A stretch of 33,378 nt of DNA from Apostichopus parvimensis (GCA_000934455.1 KN882276.1:206264-239641); one strand, 5' to 3'. Positions 21,064 through 32,475 are shown, counted from the stretch's first letter. The notes: generated by a model from the letters alone, not told the origin. Program-made: numbers and translations.

Positions 21064-21278
21064 TTAGATCATGTTATCAGCTTTATTATAAGCAGTGGTC
21101 TTGGAGCAATAGCTTTCAAGGTTCTCCCATGTGCATCTTCGAAAGCAACATTCTTCGACTATCCCACGAGGTCTCCTGCGAGGAAAGGGACTCCATGCTT
21201 TCAAACAATCGAGAATCGATGTTCTTTCCGCACCCACCACCAAGGCTGTCATTTCTTCGCCGAGGCCTTCATCTTGAA
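21064..21278 (-). CDS. Insulin-like peptide, terminal exon with A chain (partial gene)
   Basis: Minus strand, after a CCCTAAAACAG acceptor, entering in phase 1. The 70 complete codons read QDEGLGEEMTALVVGAER, TSILDCLKAWSPFP, RRRPR, GIVEECCFRRCTWENLESYC and SKTTAYNKADNMI, then TAA (+ 21064-21066). The A chain has the exact insulin-family spacing CC-x3-C-x8-C, starts GIVE as in insulin and IGFs, and follows a basic RRRPR processing site. A phase-1 intron in the C-peptide is the ancestral position in insulin genes. The 13-residue tail after the last Cys is unlike insulin and could be a short D-domain-like extension. The product would be a secreted hormone precursor. The exon with signal peptide and B chain (CGxxL...VC) was not found in the window, so it may lie beyond the right edge, or this may be an orphan exon. 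Confidence 0.85.
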
Positions 21279-22644
21279 CTGTTTTAGGGAGAAGATCAAA
21301 TAAGCACGGTAGAAAAGTTCGATATAGAGTAAATGTTCAATGTTAATTAAAATAAATAAAAAAACACCAAATGAATTTATACCGCAGAAGAGAGACAATT
21401 AATTAATGGATGCAAGTTTCAGTTGTGACTCGATGGATTTAGTCAGATTTAATGTTATTAATTATTATTATTTCCTGGTCAGAAACGCTATTCAACCGCG
21501 TCACCTCCGCAGTAAACCAGTTACCGACGCCACCTTACCCTTTTTAGTCAGCAATTATAAGTTAAAACCGAACACAACTAATATTCATGAAACGAGCACG
21601 TCAGACTAAGGCTTTTCGTTCACCGTGTATACGTGTATACGTTTTGAAACCAGGCTCTCTCATTCTATACCCAGCCATTTGATTCCGACTCTCACAAAAC
21701 GTTTCCCATATCTCAGAGTCTGGCGATGAACATAATAATTTGACTTCATCTATCGGTCACAATTGCCACATTGCACACAAATGTAAAGCTTAGGCCTATA
21801 TCTATTGAACGACAGAAAATGTATCGCACTGTTTGGCAGCATGATGCATTCTGTGCAAATTGTTCGAATTTGTTCTCTATTTATGCAATCAATATTATGA
21901 TGTAAATAACATACCAAAGAAGCCAAATACCACAAACAATATTATGATGGAAGGGTTACGGTTCAAGAATGAAATTCAAGGAATAAAAACTTTGTCTTGG
22001 ATTGTGATGAAAACAAAACATCTAAATGATAAATATTATTCATAGTTCAATTAAATCAAAACAAACTCCGTCAGTTTTGTTGTTACGCAACCCCGCCACG
22101 TACACTGCTGCAATAACACAGCGTGTTTGAACTATATCAATCCGCCCAAGTATTTTTTCAGGAAAAAGTGCCGAAAAACATCATGGATATAACCTTCCCC
22201 GATATGTTTTCAAACAGGATTTTGAGCATGTTCGTGTATGGTTTGGATGTTAAAGAGCGCAAATGAGAGTACATGTGGTGTAAACATTTGGGAAATGGAG
22301 ACAATTTTCGACCACTTATGGCCTTCAGCAGCTCACGAAAATTGTTTCAAAATGAATCAAGAGGCTTTTTTAGAAGTGACGTAAATCTTTGAGCTCTCAT
22401 AGCTAAAAATCTGCATGGTCGTGAAAAATGCCATGAGTGCCAACTTGACAGCTATCCAGCGAGGTGTATGGCTTAGCTTATGAGAACTAAGTTCTATACA
22501 CACTTAGAGACCAACTTACTTTGAGGGTTTAGTGCGTAAGTCAATGGGGCATGTATATTAACTATGCTACCTGACGGCAAATGCATTACATTCCCTTTTG
22601 GCGTTCCAAAATCCGTCCGCAAACAGGCATTTTGCCACAGTAAA

Positions 22645-22730
22645 TGACGTCACTAATTATTGCAGCCAATCAGCAACAACCTTTGGTCTGTCATTACGTA
22701 GCTACCTGTCACCGTAGTTGCCACGGCACT
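22645..22730 (+). promoter_or_regulatory. CRE, CCAAT and X-box-like cluster
   Basis: Full palindromic CRE TGACGTCA at 22645-22652, a CCAAT box (AGCCAATCAGC) at 22666-22670, and GTTGCCACGGCACT at 22717-22730, which matches the RFX X-box GTTGCCATGGCAAC at most positions. Orientation and target gene are unknown. It is about 3.6 kb upstream of the first whirlin coding exon. Confidence 0.35.
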
Positions 22731-23060
22731 CAGCGACGCTTTTGTACGTGACCTCCGCATACCTCAAACTGAAGTAGTATACATGATGTGCATGTACATA
22801 TAATTAGTGTTACACACATTCAATATCCGATACTTTTCTACGCATGTAATGATGTATGGTGCGTTCAGGTACGGTATCATTGCAATGAGTGACAAAGGTC
22901 TCAACTCCGTATAGTATATCAGATACATATTACATTTACCTGACTTAGTTTGAACTGTTGCTTGAGAGTTTCATTTTTAACAAGTTAAATTAGAGTTGGT
23001 CGTTTTGGCTTCTCAAACGTACGTGAGCATCGTGGCTTCTTGATATCTATTTTCATTTTT

Positions 23061-23640
23061 TTCGTCCTTTAACTCAGTTCTTGGTCTTTATCAGGTTTAT
23101 TTTCTTGTTTTTTTTGTGTGACGCTCTTGTTTTTTTGTTTTTTCTGTTTTTGGTGTTCGGCTTTTTCCCTGTTGTTGGTTCTCGTTTCCTGTTTGTTGTA
23201 TGTTTCATCGGTCTGTACATTGGCTTTATAATTGTTTGTTTTTGTATTGGCTTTTGTTTACATGTCTTTTTTCCTGTTTTTTTTTGTTTTTGTTCTTTTT
23301 TTGCATCTGTTGTCAAATCTTTATTTCTACTTTGTTTTCTACCTTTTTTTCTTAGCTTTTTTCTTTTTGTGGGTCTTTTTTTTTGTAGTTAGTCTTGTAC
23401 ATGGGCCGTTTTTTGGTGGTTTTTCAAGTTGTGCACATGGGTGGTCTTCTTGGTTTTTTTTTTTGCTTTTGTTTTTTATTGTATCTTGTGCTGTTGCTTT
23501 GTTTGGTGTGGTGTTGGTTTTTGTCTCGTTTTCTTCGTGGTTATGTTAGTGAATTTGAACTTGTTTCACTTTGTTTTTTTTTTATGTTAATTTTCTTTGT
23601 TTTTTCAGTTTTTTCGGAGTTTTTTAGGAACTTTTCAGGA
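23061..23640 (+). repeat. T/G-rich (keto-skewed) low-complexity tract
   Basis: About 580 nt in which the + strand is mostly T with G, some C and very little A. Runs of T are broken by single G or C (TTTTTGTTTTTT and similar) with no fixed period. Overlapping Phe/Leu/Val-rich ORFs on + and Lys-rich ORFs on - in several frames follow from composition. Probably a decayed simple repeat. Confidence 0.75.
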
Positions 23641-26252
23641 GTTAACTGTGTGAAATGGCTCACTACTTTTTTGTACATTATGTGTGGGGATTTTTTAGAT
23701 GCCATGATCGTTTTACCAAGTGTAGTATTATGAACTGAACCATCAAGGGAACTCAAATAATAATTTTGTTGAAATATCATTACATATCACGAAATGAACT
23801 ACAGGAACTTTTAGTAATAAAAATTGATAATTCTCGAGACCTGACCGATGAAAGCAGTAAGTCGGACACTTGGTAATTGATTGATAATAACAATAATTGT
23901 CATGTATTTTGACCACACCAAGGGATATATTAAATTGTTATTGATACTAACACATAGTCTGATGTCATGTCAAGTGAAAGTTAATTCGCTCACGATTCTA
24001 TAGTATGCAGATGATAAGCCAAGTCATTGTTGTTTGGTGGTCACTTTCAACAAGGCAAGTTGTAAACTATTTCTTACAATTTTTAACAATTTTTTATATC
24101 CCTATAACATATCATGTTTTAAACACTTTAGATGAATTCAACTCAAATAAAAAGAGATTGTTTGCTGTAACCAACTAACAGTATACACTGTGGTAGCCTA
24201 AGTCAGCCAAGCTACTTACAGTAGGCCTATATCACAATCAATTAGCGATGGAACCTGGCAAGTAAATTTAGTAGCAAGTTGGCGAGTTGTCTTACCAAAA
24301 AAAAAACCAGGCCTGATAACTATGGATAGCTATGGACCTGATATTAAAGTCACTGATAGGTAGTTATAAACTGGGGTTTAGTATCACCTACTGTATGCTA
24401 ATCATAGTTTTTTTTATGGCCGAAATTTGTACTTTGGTTTAGACGTTAGATTCTGAGCATGTCAACTTCTCTCATTTGAAAAACTCAATGAAAACATTTG
24501 TAGGTATATCATTAGTATGGGCCCAAATTAGTCTAGAAAGTCAAATGATGGCCACTCATGTTCCCAACTTTAACTCACATTTTCAAGGTTTAAAAGTTGT
24601 CACTGAGACATTGATTTAATGAGAGTTTCAATGTCAGAACCACTAGGAAAGTACCCTTTCAAACATTTGGCTTTTTTTTTTTTTTTTTGCTAAAATTTAG
24701 AGAGCTCTGCTGTGATACTAGTGACATTTAAGACTGTCCTAATCCTATTATTACTGTTGTTATTTTGGCTTGAGGACTCTATAATACTGTAGGATTGAAG
24801 AATATTTGTTAACATGTGATGCTTGTTAAATTGATTTTATATCCAATTAAAACAAATATTGAACTTCAATTTCTCACGATGAACTTGGCCTATGCTTTAC
24901 AACTTGACATCAATGTTTGCAGAGGCCAAACAATCTCTGTAGTCATGACAACTGTATCTTTGTGAGGTGTCACGTATTAAAATGATAACTATCGTAAAGT
25001 TAGAAAATTATGTGGAATAGCTTTGATCAGGCTGTACAGTAGGTAAGTGCCAGTTGCATAAACATGGAAAATGAACTAACATACATGCAGGCAATTATTT
25101 TATACATTACATAATATTTTGCAAAGCAAATTGCTATTTGATATTGTCAAATTGTATATATCACACTTTTGTGCAAAGATATATACAGTAGTTTCTTCTA
25201 CAAGGAACCACAGTCATTTAAAGAGACAAAAGTTCAGTGCCTTCCAAACTGTACAATGAATCTGAACATTAAATTCAAAGATTTCCCTGTATGTGTACTA
25301 TACTGTTACATACATACATACTTTTTTATAAAGCGCAAACTCCATATGATCATATACTGTTATATACTGTACTGTACTGCAGACCATACAAACAGTATTT
25401 ACAGAGCTCTATGGACCTAAAGTCACTGATAACTCCTCACCTGATGAAGTACAATCTTCGTGGTGCAGAAATACCGAGTGTATGGCATCCATTTTGCCCA
25501 TTTTTCTACAATTGACTGAACGAAACTTATGATTTGGTTAATTTTTTCAGTTCTAGCTTAAGATGACATCTCCCGACTTGGACCTTAAACTTTATATTCC
25601 TGAACAAGATTTTGATAAAAAAAGAAAGTGTGGATTTTGTCGCAAGCGCAAATGAAGAAAAGTAGAATCAAATACGAAAAATAAAATTTTGAGAGAAAAA
25701 AATTGAGACTAAAGTCCTGTACAAAGTCTGTAATATTTAATAGTAGTACCATGTGAAGAAGAATCTATAAGCAAATACTGTATTATAAAATCTATCAATA
25801 ATTGTTGTGTTTGTCCTCGTTGGAAATATTGATTCTAACTTTATCTGATCCAGTTCCACGTAAGTGCAATCTGCTTCACAGCTTTACTTATTGTATTTGT
25901 TTAAGTCTGGCTTTCTATTTCATAGTGACTACTGTAGACAAATACAGTACTACAATAAAGGAAACTGTATAGTACATGTATGTACACTTGTGATAGGAAA
26001 CTGTTAACTGTACATCACTGATAAATTGGTTATTGGGATGTTTGCACTTGATTTATTTTATTTGGAAGAATATGTGAAGACAGTAAGAGATGTAATTATA
26101 TGTCTGAAGAGTACTTTACTATTGGGACAGTCTAGCTTTGACTGGACATTAGTCAGGTATACATGCCAAGTTACTATTTTTCATAGGAACAACAAAATCT
26201 CAGATGTACTTTACTGTTTACCAATTTATGGTCTCTCTTATTAATATTTTAG

Positions 26253-27026
26253 AGTGAGAAGAGCCATGTTCTCAAGATGTCAGTTCACCAGCCAGTCCCA
26301 CCTCCTCGTTCTGTGTCCAGAGCATCTCAGCGAAGCGCTCACTCCTCGCGGACAATGTCCACCAACGTACGCCGTTTGCACGAGGCGTTAGGAAGCATTC
26401 TCACGGAGACGGAGAGAGGATTCTTCGTGAAGGCGCTCAATGATTACCATTCCAGGAGGAATATACAGCAACTGGTGCAAAACTTAGCTCCGATCTTAGA
26501 CACGGCGGAGAAAAGGCAACTCTACGTGCTGTTGAGGAAAGTCATTCCTAGTACGGACCAAGCGCTTTTCTGGCAGTGCGCACAACAGTCGCAAAATGGC
26601 AAACAGAGAGCTGGCAGATCTTTTCAACAAGAACATGGTCCCAGACACCCTACAGAGACTTTTCCCACTAGAACACAAATTTATGCCCCTGAAGCACATG
26701 CCAACCACAGTAACACATTGGATCAAAGGATAACTTCTAACAGAAGGACACCGGAACCTTTCAGTAAGACAGTCAAGGTTACCTCTGGCTACCAACAAAC
26801 GCCCTCAGAGCAGAGGCAGGATGTCCATAAAGTAGTTTTGCAAAAGGACAGGGGGCTCAGTCTGGGGTTCAGCATCCGAGGGGGAGTGGAACATTCAGTG
26901 GGTATATTTGTCACCCAAGTGGAGCAAGGCGGATACGCAGAGAGTCAAGGTTTATTAGCCGGGGATCAGATCGTGGCATGCAATGAAATACCTTTTGAAG
27001 ACATGAGTCATGCTGAGGCCGCCATG
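26253..27026 (+). CDS. WHRN: Whirlin exon: HHD, linker and first half of PDZ1
   Basis: The acceptor is TTAATATTTTAG at 26252. The first in-frame ATG is at 26277, giving MSVHQPVPPPRSVSRAS. The frame is open back to the acceptor (SEKSHVLK), so an upstream exon could add residues. HHD: STNVRRLHEALGSILTETER, then GFFVKALNDYHSRRNIQQLV and LLRKVIPSTDQALFW, against human SANVRQLHQALTALLSEAER and LNAYHARRN. The linker at residues 104-182 is polar and Gln/Arg-rich. PDZ1 opens VHKVVLQKDRGLSLGFSIRG with the SLGFS carboxylate-binding loop at about 195-199, then GIFVTQVEQGGYAESQGL and AGDQI. Phase 0 donor ATG|GTAAGT. Confidence 0.94.
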
Positions 27027-29788
27027 GTAAGTATATAGTCATTTTCTGATCTTGTGTTCTTTGATCATGCTGAAGTACATAATACATCACAGATTCAAAA
27101 CCCACTTATGCCAATCCTTAATTTAATGCCTGGGGTCTTACTGGACCAACAAAAAAAGAAATCCTTTAAAACATGTAGCAAAAAATCATTTGTTACGTCT
27201 CAGACCGTCAGTGTACAGCAAATCCTGCCATACTTTACCCGCCTGACGTTTTTAATCTAATAATTCTTTGAGTACACAGTTTTAAGTACAATCGTACAAT
27301 GAAGTTGGATAATTAACATATAGCAAAGATTCAATTTAATTGTTCTCTGGAGCTTACATGACTCAAAATCCAATCAAGTTCTTGTCTTTTCAACCGTTAA
27401 TGATGATGCTGTGCCATTTATCAATTGATGCAGTTCTCTTTACAATAATTGTCAAAACAAAAATACAAAATTTGAGACTCAGTCAAGTTGAAGGATTTCA
27501 AGTGTAGTATACTGTAGCTGTGGATTGTTAAAAGATCGTTAAAAGGTGAAGTTTTGTAGGAACCACTGTACTGTAAGCTGTGTGCAGTGTAATATGGTAT
27601 ACAGTACTACCGAACATGCAGTGTTTACTGCTGTCGTTTTACCTTACAAGTTTATCTTACAGTGTTGGGAGTAATATAAATTTATATGAGTGTCAATGAC
27701 TTGTGCTTGTGTGCGTGTGTGGGTACAGTATGCATGTTGCTATGTCTGCATGATGTGATACCTTGGCTTGTAAATTATACACAAATTCAGCTATATATAT
27801 TAATTTTGTACAGTGTATGTACAGCAGATGCCTTTTGTTCAGTTATGTTGTTATTGGTGAAGATCATAGGTCAATATGAAAACCAATGTTAGGAGTAAGC
27901 CTACTGTACTCAAAGAATGCACTTATTGGTGAACCTCATACAGTATTTGGTTGATTAAATGCCCCTTAGTGAGTAAATTCTGTACATGGATACTATAGCT
28001 GTTTGATAGTTTTGGTGGAGGTCACTTGAGGTCAAAAGTAGTGAAATTCTTGAGAACTTATTTACATATAGGCAACTACTGTGCCTTATCTTCAGCTGTG
28101 GTGAATTTCACATCAAATTATACGTCTACTGTACACTCTAGTACAGATTGATGCCTTCCAAAATGTTGTTGGTAAATGGCAATGATGAATGAAAGATCAT
28201 TATGTAATAATGGGAAGTTTCAAATAAATCTTCACTGTTATAGTGAGGGCTTTGTTCTGTATGCATTGTCAAACCGCTAACTTGTGATGTTCAGTATAGT
28301 AATAGTGCACAGAATGTAGCATTTATAACAAAGCTTCAAGGCTATTCTATCTCAGTAGAGAAGTGAGTTAGTAGCCAATGCCCTATAGATTAAAAATGGG
28401 AACCAACAGTGAGTTTAGAACAATAGGGACATCATTTGGAGTTGGGAAATCAAAAGTTTGTGAAACAACACATGATGTTCTCATAGCCATACACAATGTT
28501 TTCTGACATCTCTAGAAAGATTGTGCTGACCTTTGACTGTATCATCCCATATAGCATTTGGAACATAGGAGTGGCTAACTCACATGGGTGTGTATTATCT
28601 CGTTGTCGAAAAGTTAAGAAAAAGTAATATAAAACATTAAAGTTTATACTGTGACTGTCCTTTTCGTCACAGGCAGTTGTTTTTTGTGGCAATCCTGCCA
28701 GCAGGTTGTGTGAGCTGTGGGTTTGCTTATAAACTTTGAGGTACAGTAGTTGTGTTGAAGGTTTTACTCAACATCCTATCCACACTGATATATAGATAAA
28801 TTGGCTTAAACCTATTTAATGCTTCGAGTGGCTATTTTTTTTTAAAGAGCCTAAGTACTGTATTTAGTCATAGGTTTCAACCTGTTGAATATTGCAAGTT
28901 GATACAGTAGTAATTAAGTATTTAATGACCCTACATTACTGTACCATACATCATTCATTCATCTAAATATTTGCACTGACTGTCAAATAAGTCATTACAA
29001 TTTCATGGCCCTAATTTTACTTCCAAATTATAATCAAGATTATCAATTCTAATACCTAGCTTTGCAGTATACTCAGTACAGCTACACAGAATGATATAAC
29101 ACCCACACAGTAAGTACTGCATATTCAACCATTGACAGAGAGCATTGTTCAACATCAGCTTGCGTATCCTGTATTAAAGGTGTATTTATTGATTTGATTT
29201 TTCTAGATTCTATGTACTTATTGTATGTATGCTTAATAAGTACTGTAGCTGCCTACAATGCAGTAAGGGAATATATATATTTACATGTTTGTAGCACTCT
29301 GCATGTACAGTATTTATACAGTAATTTCACAATATAATAAAATACTGAAAATGAATGCTTTTCTAAAATCTTCATACTTGCAAAGATTACTGTACATGTA
29401 TCTTTGCACACCAATGGTACCAATTTGCATTCTATTTTCGATCAGTTATAAATTTCCTGTTTGTGAATGCATGTATGTAATGTTCAGTACTGTACATTAG
29501 CTGTGAAACTGGAAGAAATAAAGTTCTACAGTACTTACTTAGTTAAATCAATTTTAGTTAAAAATTTGACAGTACAGTAGGCCATACTGCACAATGCACA
29601 TATACAGCAAATGTCATATTGCAAAACAGCTGGTCTGAAAAATTCACTGCAAATGTTAAGTACACATGTAAAATACAATACATTACAGTAAAATATTCAC
29701 CAAATACTGTACCAAGTCTCGCTGATGTAACCTGTATGGCTTTAATTATAAATTCAAATACAGAATATATTAGTAAATATTTATATAT

Positions 29789-29880
29789 GTGTCCGCATAT
29801 AAAGCAGGAGGCCTGGGTTCGAATCCCAGTGGAGGCTGGAAGTTTTTTCACTGTTCTGGATTTTCCAACTCACTACGATT
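29789..29880 (+). mobile_element. tRNA-derived SINE copy, + orientation
   Basis: Contains GTGTCCGC, a perfect pol III B box in GGGTTCGAATCCC (29815-29827), then GGAGGCTGG, a T run and a unique-looking body TTCACTGTTCTGGATTTT...ACTCACTACGAT. The 5' tRNA-like part is truncated or diverged relative to the partner copy. No known SINE family name can be given from sequence alone. Confidence 0.75.
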
Positions 29881-29894
29881 CCAATTATATACAT

Positions 29895-29996
29895 ATCGTA
29901 GTGAGTTTGAAAATCCAGAACAGTGAAAAAAACCCAGCCCCACCGGGATTCGAACCCGGGCCTCCCACCCCACACGCGGACACCCTAACCACCATA
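29895..29996 (-). mobile_element. tRNA-derived SINE copy, - orientation
   Basis: Reading the minus strand from 29996: TGGTGGTTAGGGTGTCCGCG (tRNA-like head of the GTGGTTAG type), then GGGTTCGAATCCC (B box), GGTGGGGCTGGG, a T run, and the same body CACTGTTCTGGATTTTC ending ACTCACTACGAT. It faces the + copy tail to tail across about 16 nt. A tRNA gene is excluded because no acceptor stem closes. Confidence 0.78.
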
Positions 29997-30760
29997 TATA
30001 ACAACATACTGATACTGTACAACTAAATTGTCCGTGTCATTATTGCAAAATCTGTTGTTGCAATCTTCTTTGTGTGTCTTAAGTTGATCAAAAATGTCAC
30101 AGAACTTGGAAGGATGTGTTCTTAATTTTCAACAATGTTAACTGAGCTCAAAATGTTGATTTTTATGTTTAAAGTTAGAGAGGCAGAGGGTCTCTGAGAG
30201 AGAATGTTAGACTCTTTATTTGGAGCAAATATTTAGATTAACGTACGCATGCAATAACATATTCAGAACTGTAATATCCAGATTGACCAAACCCACCACC
30301 CTCTGCAGCACTCCCCCTCCCTCCCCTTCCTTCCCATTCTTCTTTGGTGGTTCTATAGAAATTAGTTTGTACTGTATAGAAATAGCACGCTGCAGTAAAT
30401 ATGAAAAAAAAAAAATTAAATTGCATTCATAGTGCAGTATTGTACTATGGAGTATGGTGATTAGTTTATGTACAGGAGGCCCACCATACAATGTGTGAAA
30501 GAGTACTGTACATACATATATGTATACATACAGTACAGTATGCATGAATTTGTAAATGTAAATTTGTAAATCTGTTGTCTTTTTCAGTGTTTGTACATTT
30601 AGTAAATTGACAAAGATGATTTGCTCGTTTTATTATGTACAATTAGTTACTCTTCCTAAATCTTGAATATTGTCAAATTTATTTCCATTGTTTCTAAAGA
30701 ACATTAATCAGGTGGAATGAATATATTTATATACCCCGGTCTTCCTTTCCTCCAATTCAG

Positions 30761-30970
30761 GTACTTAAGACAGCGAGGAGTCTGGTTCTCTATGTTCAGT
30801 CCGTTGGCAGAGTTCCAGGGTCGTTTCAAAGCCACCAGACATACACCTGGGTTGATCCCCAGGGTAGAAGCGTATCACCACCTCCAGATGTGGACCCCAT
30901 GAGACAGGTGCACCTGCAAAACGGACGCAAGAGTAACGCCACCTTACTGAAAAATGGCAACGAAAAAATG
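30761..30970 (+). CDS. WHRN: Whirlin exon: end of PDZ1 and inter-PDZ spacer
   Basis: Seventy codons: VLKTARSLVLYVQSVGRVPG, then SFQSHQTYTWVDPQGRSVSP and ...MRQVHLQNGRKSNATLLKNG, ending NEKM. The first part is the last strand and helix of PDZ1; TYTWVDPQGRS is nearly identical to human IYTWVDPQGRS. Phase 0 at both ends; the donor is ATG|GTAACT. Confidence 0.95.
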
Positions 30971-32475
30971 GTAACTTTTGTACACTTGTGCAAAGAATGA
31001 ACAGTTTAATGTGCAAAGAATGAACAGTTTAATTTGTTCAAAGCAGGATTCCTGACATGGAGGTGGGGCTTGGGAGGGGGGGGGGGTTGTTGGGTGGAAC
31101 ATTTTCACAGCAATGATTTCCATATAAGGCTGGTTCTTTCACATACATATTCCACTTTCATCGCCACTGAACATTGGTCTGACATCTGCCCCATCACCCT
31201 TCCTCCCCCATCTCCCTCTGTCCATCCGTCCGTCCCCATCCCTCCCCACCCTCACCCCCACCCCATGTCAGCAAACCTGTGACTAGTTCCCAGATTAGTT
31301 AAGACACTCACCCAAAGCTTCTATACTGTATTGCTCTTCTTCATCAAATATTTTCTACAATGGTGAACCGTTGCAGGAGAAATTCCAACATGTTGCCCAC
31401 ACTGGAAAATTTCTCAGTTTTCAGTGAATCTACAATACAATGTATTATATACACAGTTCACTGTACGCTCAATATTGATTCTGTGTGATGAGTCATTGCA
31501 CGCGATTCCACAACAGTTTCTTTCTTGCCAAAGGTTTAAAGTATTTGACAGGGATATTGATTGCATTGAGCAAATTTACTTAATTCTCTTCACAAATCTG
31601 GTTATCTTGTCGAAGGAGCGTTAGCATTTCACGTATAATTTGTATCCCCCATTTTTCTAACGTCCAAAGGAAAATTTTATCTTTTGACAATAATTGACAG
31701 AGATTCCATTAGGGAAAAAGTTCAAAAAATTGCTGTACTTTAGAAGATGGCAGATTCTTATCAAATATTTCTCGTCATCCCTGCGGAATACCACAAAACA
31801 GCATATAGGTATGCTGTACATGGAAAACAAGAATATAAATTGAGGTTGACTTTAATTGCCTGGCTGTCTGTTGTACAGATACAATAAGATACATACATGT
31901 TTACGACATCAAAATCTTTTCATGATTTTGTCTTAAACATTCATCATAATTGTTGGTATCATGAATGATGATACTAGCATCATGGTACCAGATCTGCAAT
32001 ACACTGCACACATGATACATTGTGAGTTCTGCATTTTGAAATACAATAATTTCTCTGTCGTTTAGTTCATATGAATTCACCATAAGTCACATAAGTTATG
32101 GCGATGATTGTACATTCAGGGTTCAAATAAACTTATTGAAAGAAGGAGATGTGCAACAAGTACATTATACCATTTGAAACTGTTCAAAGCAGTATGCAGT
32201 TTGCCATTTTCAAATGGGCCAAAAAAACAAATATCTCAGGTTCCAGCTCAACTTTCTAGTTTTGGTGTTGTCAAAATAATACTGTATTCCTTTCAGTTAA
32301 ATAGAAAGATGTGATGTAAACACTGTAAAGTCCTTTAAATATTGCACAAAAATGGTCAATTTAATGAAAATCATGAAAGAAAAGAAAAGAAAAAAAAAAC
32401 CCAAACAATGAAAACCAAGAGACTTGCTTCAATTTCATCCTTGGTTTTACTATGTTATATGTTGTTATCTGTCAG
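30971..32475 (+). other. Whirlin intron
   Basis: 1505 nt. Starts almost at once with a perfect 23-bp tandem duplication (30987-31032). A G-rich run (31063-31089) and a long pyrimidine-rich run (31197-31266) follow. The acceptor is TTATCTGTCAG. No other gene seen. Confidence 0.8.
30987..31032 (+). repeat. Perfect 23-bp tandem duplication
   Basis: TGTGCAAAGAATGAACAG... occurs at 30987-31009 and again without change at 31010-31032, 17 nt after the exon end. Identity suggests it is recent. Confidence 0.95.

Larger units (their letters stand above)
21279..26252. other. Intron of the insulin-like gene (-) and/or upstream region of whirlin (+)
   Basis: No exon recognised on either strand. Every minus-strand Cys-Gly (TGY GGN) position visible by eye in 21.3-26.2 kb was read for a B-chain pattern and none fits. 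Contains the candidate promoter cluster at 22645-22730, the T/G-rich tract at 23061-23640 and the start of the TACTGTA-rich region. Confidence 0.5.
25020..30545. repeat. Region dense in TACTGTA/TACAGTA words
   Basis: More than 30 occurrences of CAGTA/TACTG words, many as TACTGTA, TACAGTA, GTACTGTAC or AGTACTGT, scattered without fixed spacing on both sides of whirlin exon 1 and throughout its first intron. They are much rarer in the SRPRA part. No unit boundaries are visible. Confidence 0.6.
27027..30760 (+). other. Whirlin intron with SINE pair
   Basis: 3734 nt, within the TACTGTA-dense region and carrying the inverted SINE pair at 29789-29996. A pyrimidine-rich stretch lies near 30308-30345. 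The acceptor is CTTTCCTCCAATTCAG. Confidence 0.8.

Noticed and set aside
20938-21303. 121-codon + strand ORF
   Set aside because: Shadow of the minus-strand insulin A-chain exon; no recognisable motif, whereas the opposite strand has an exact insulin cysteine pattern.
22590-22770. Minus-strand VCGGHVQKRR and YCGK...VCGRILERQ as possible insulin B-chain starts
   Set aside because: Each reaches a stop within a few residues and lacks the L...L..VC spacing.
23074-23733. Phe/Leu-rich ORFs (+) suggesting a membrane protein, and Lys-rich ORFs (-)
   Set aside because: Composition artefacts of the T/G-rich tract: open in several frames at once, no motif, no splice context.
25430-25520. Minus-strand ATG exon ending at a GTGAGG donor in phase 1 (MGKMDAIHSVFLHHEDCTSS) as insulin exon 1
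   Set aside because: Splice phase fits, but there is no signal peptide and no B-chain cysteine pattern.
29805-29975. Two tRNA genes in opposite orientation (perfect GGGTTCGAATCCC B boxes)
   Set aside because: No closing acceptor stems, and both share a non-tRNA body after the head; better explained as SINE copies.
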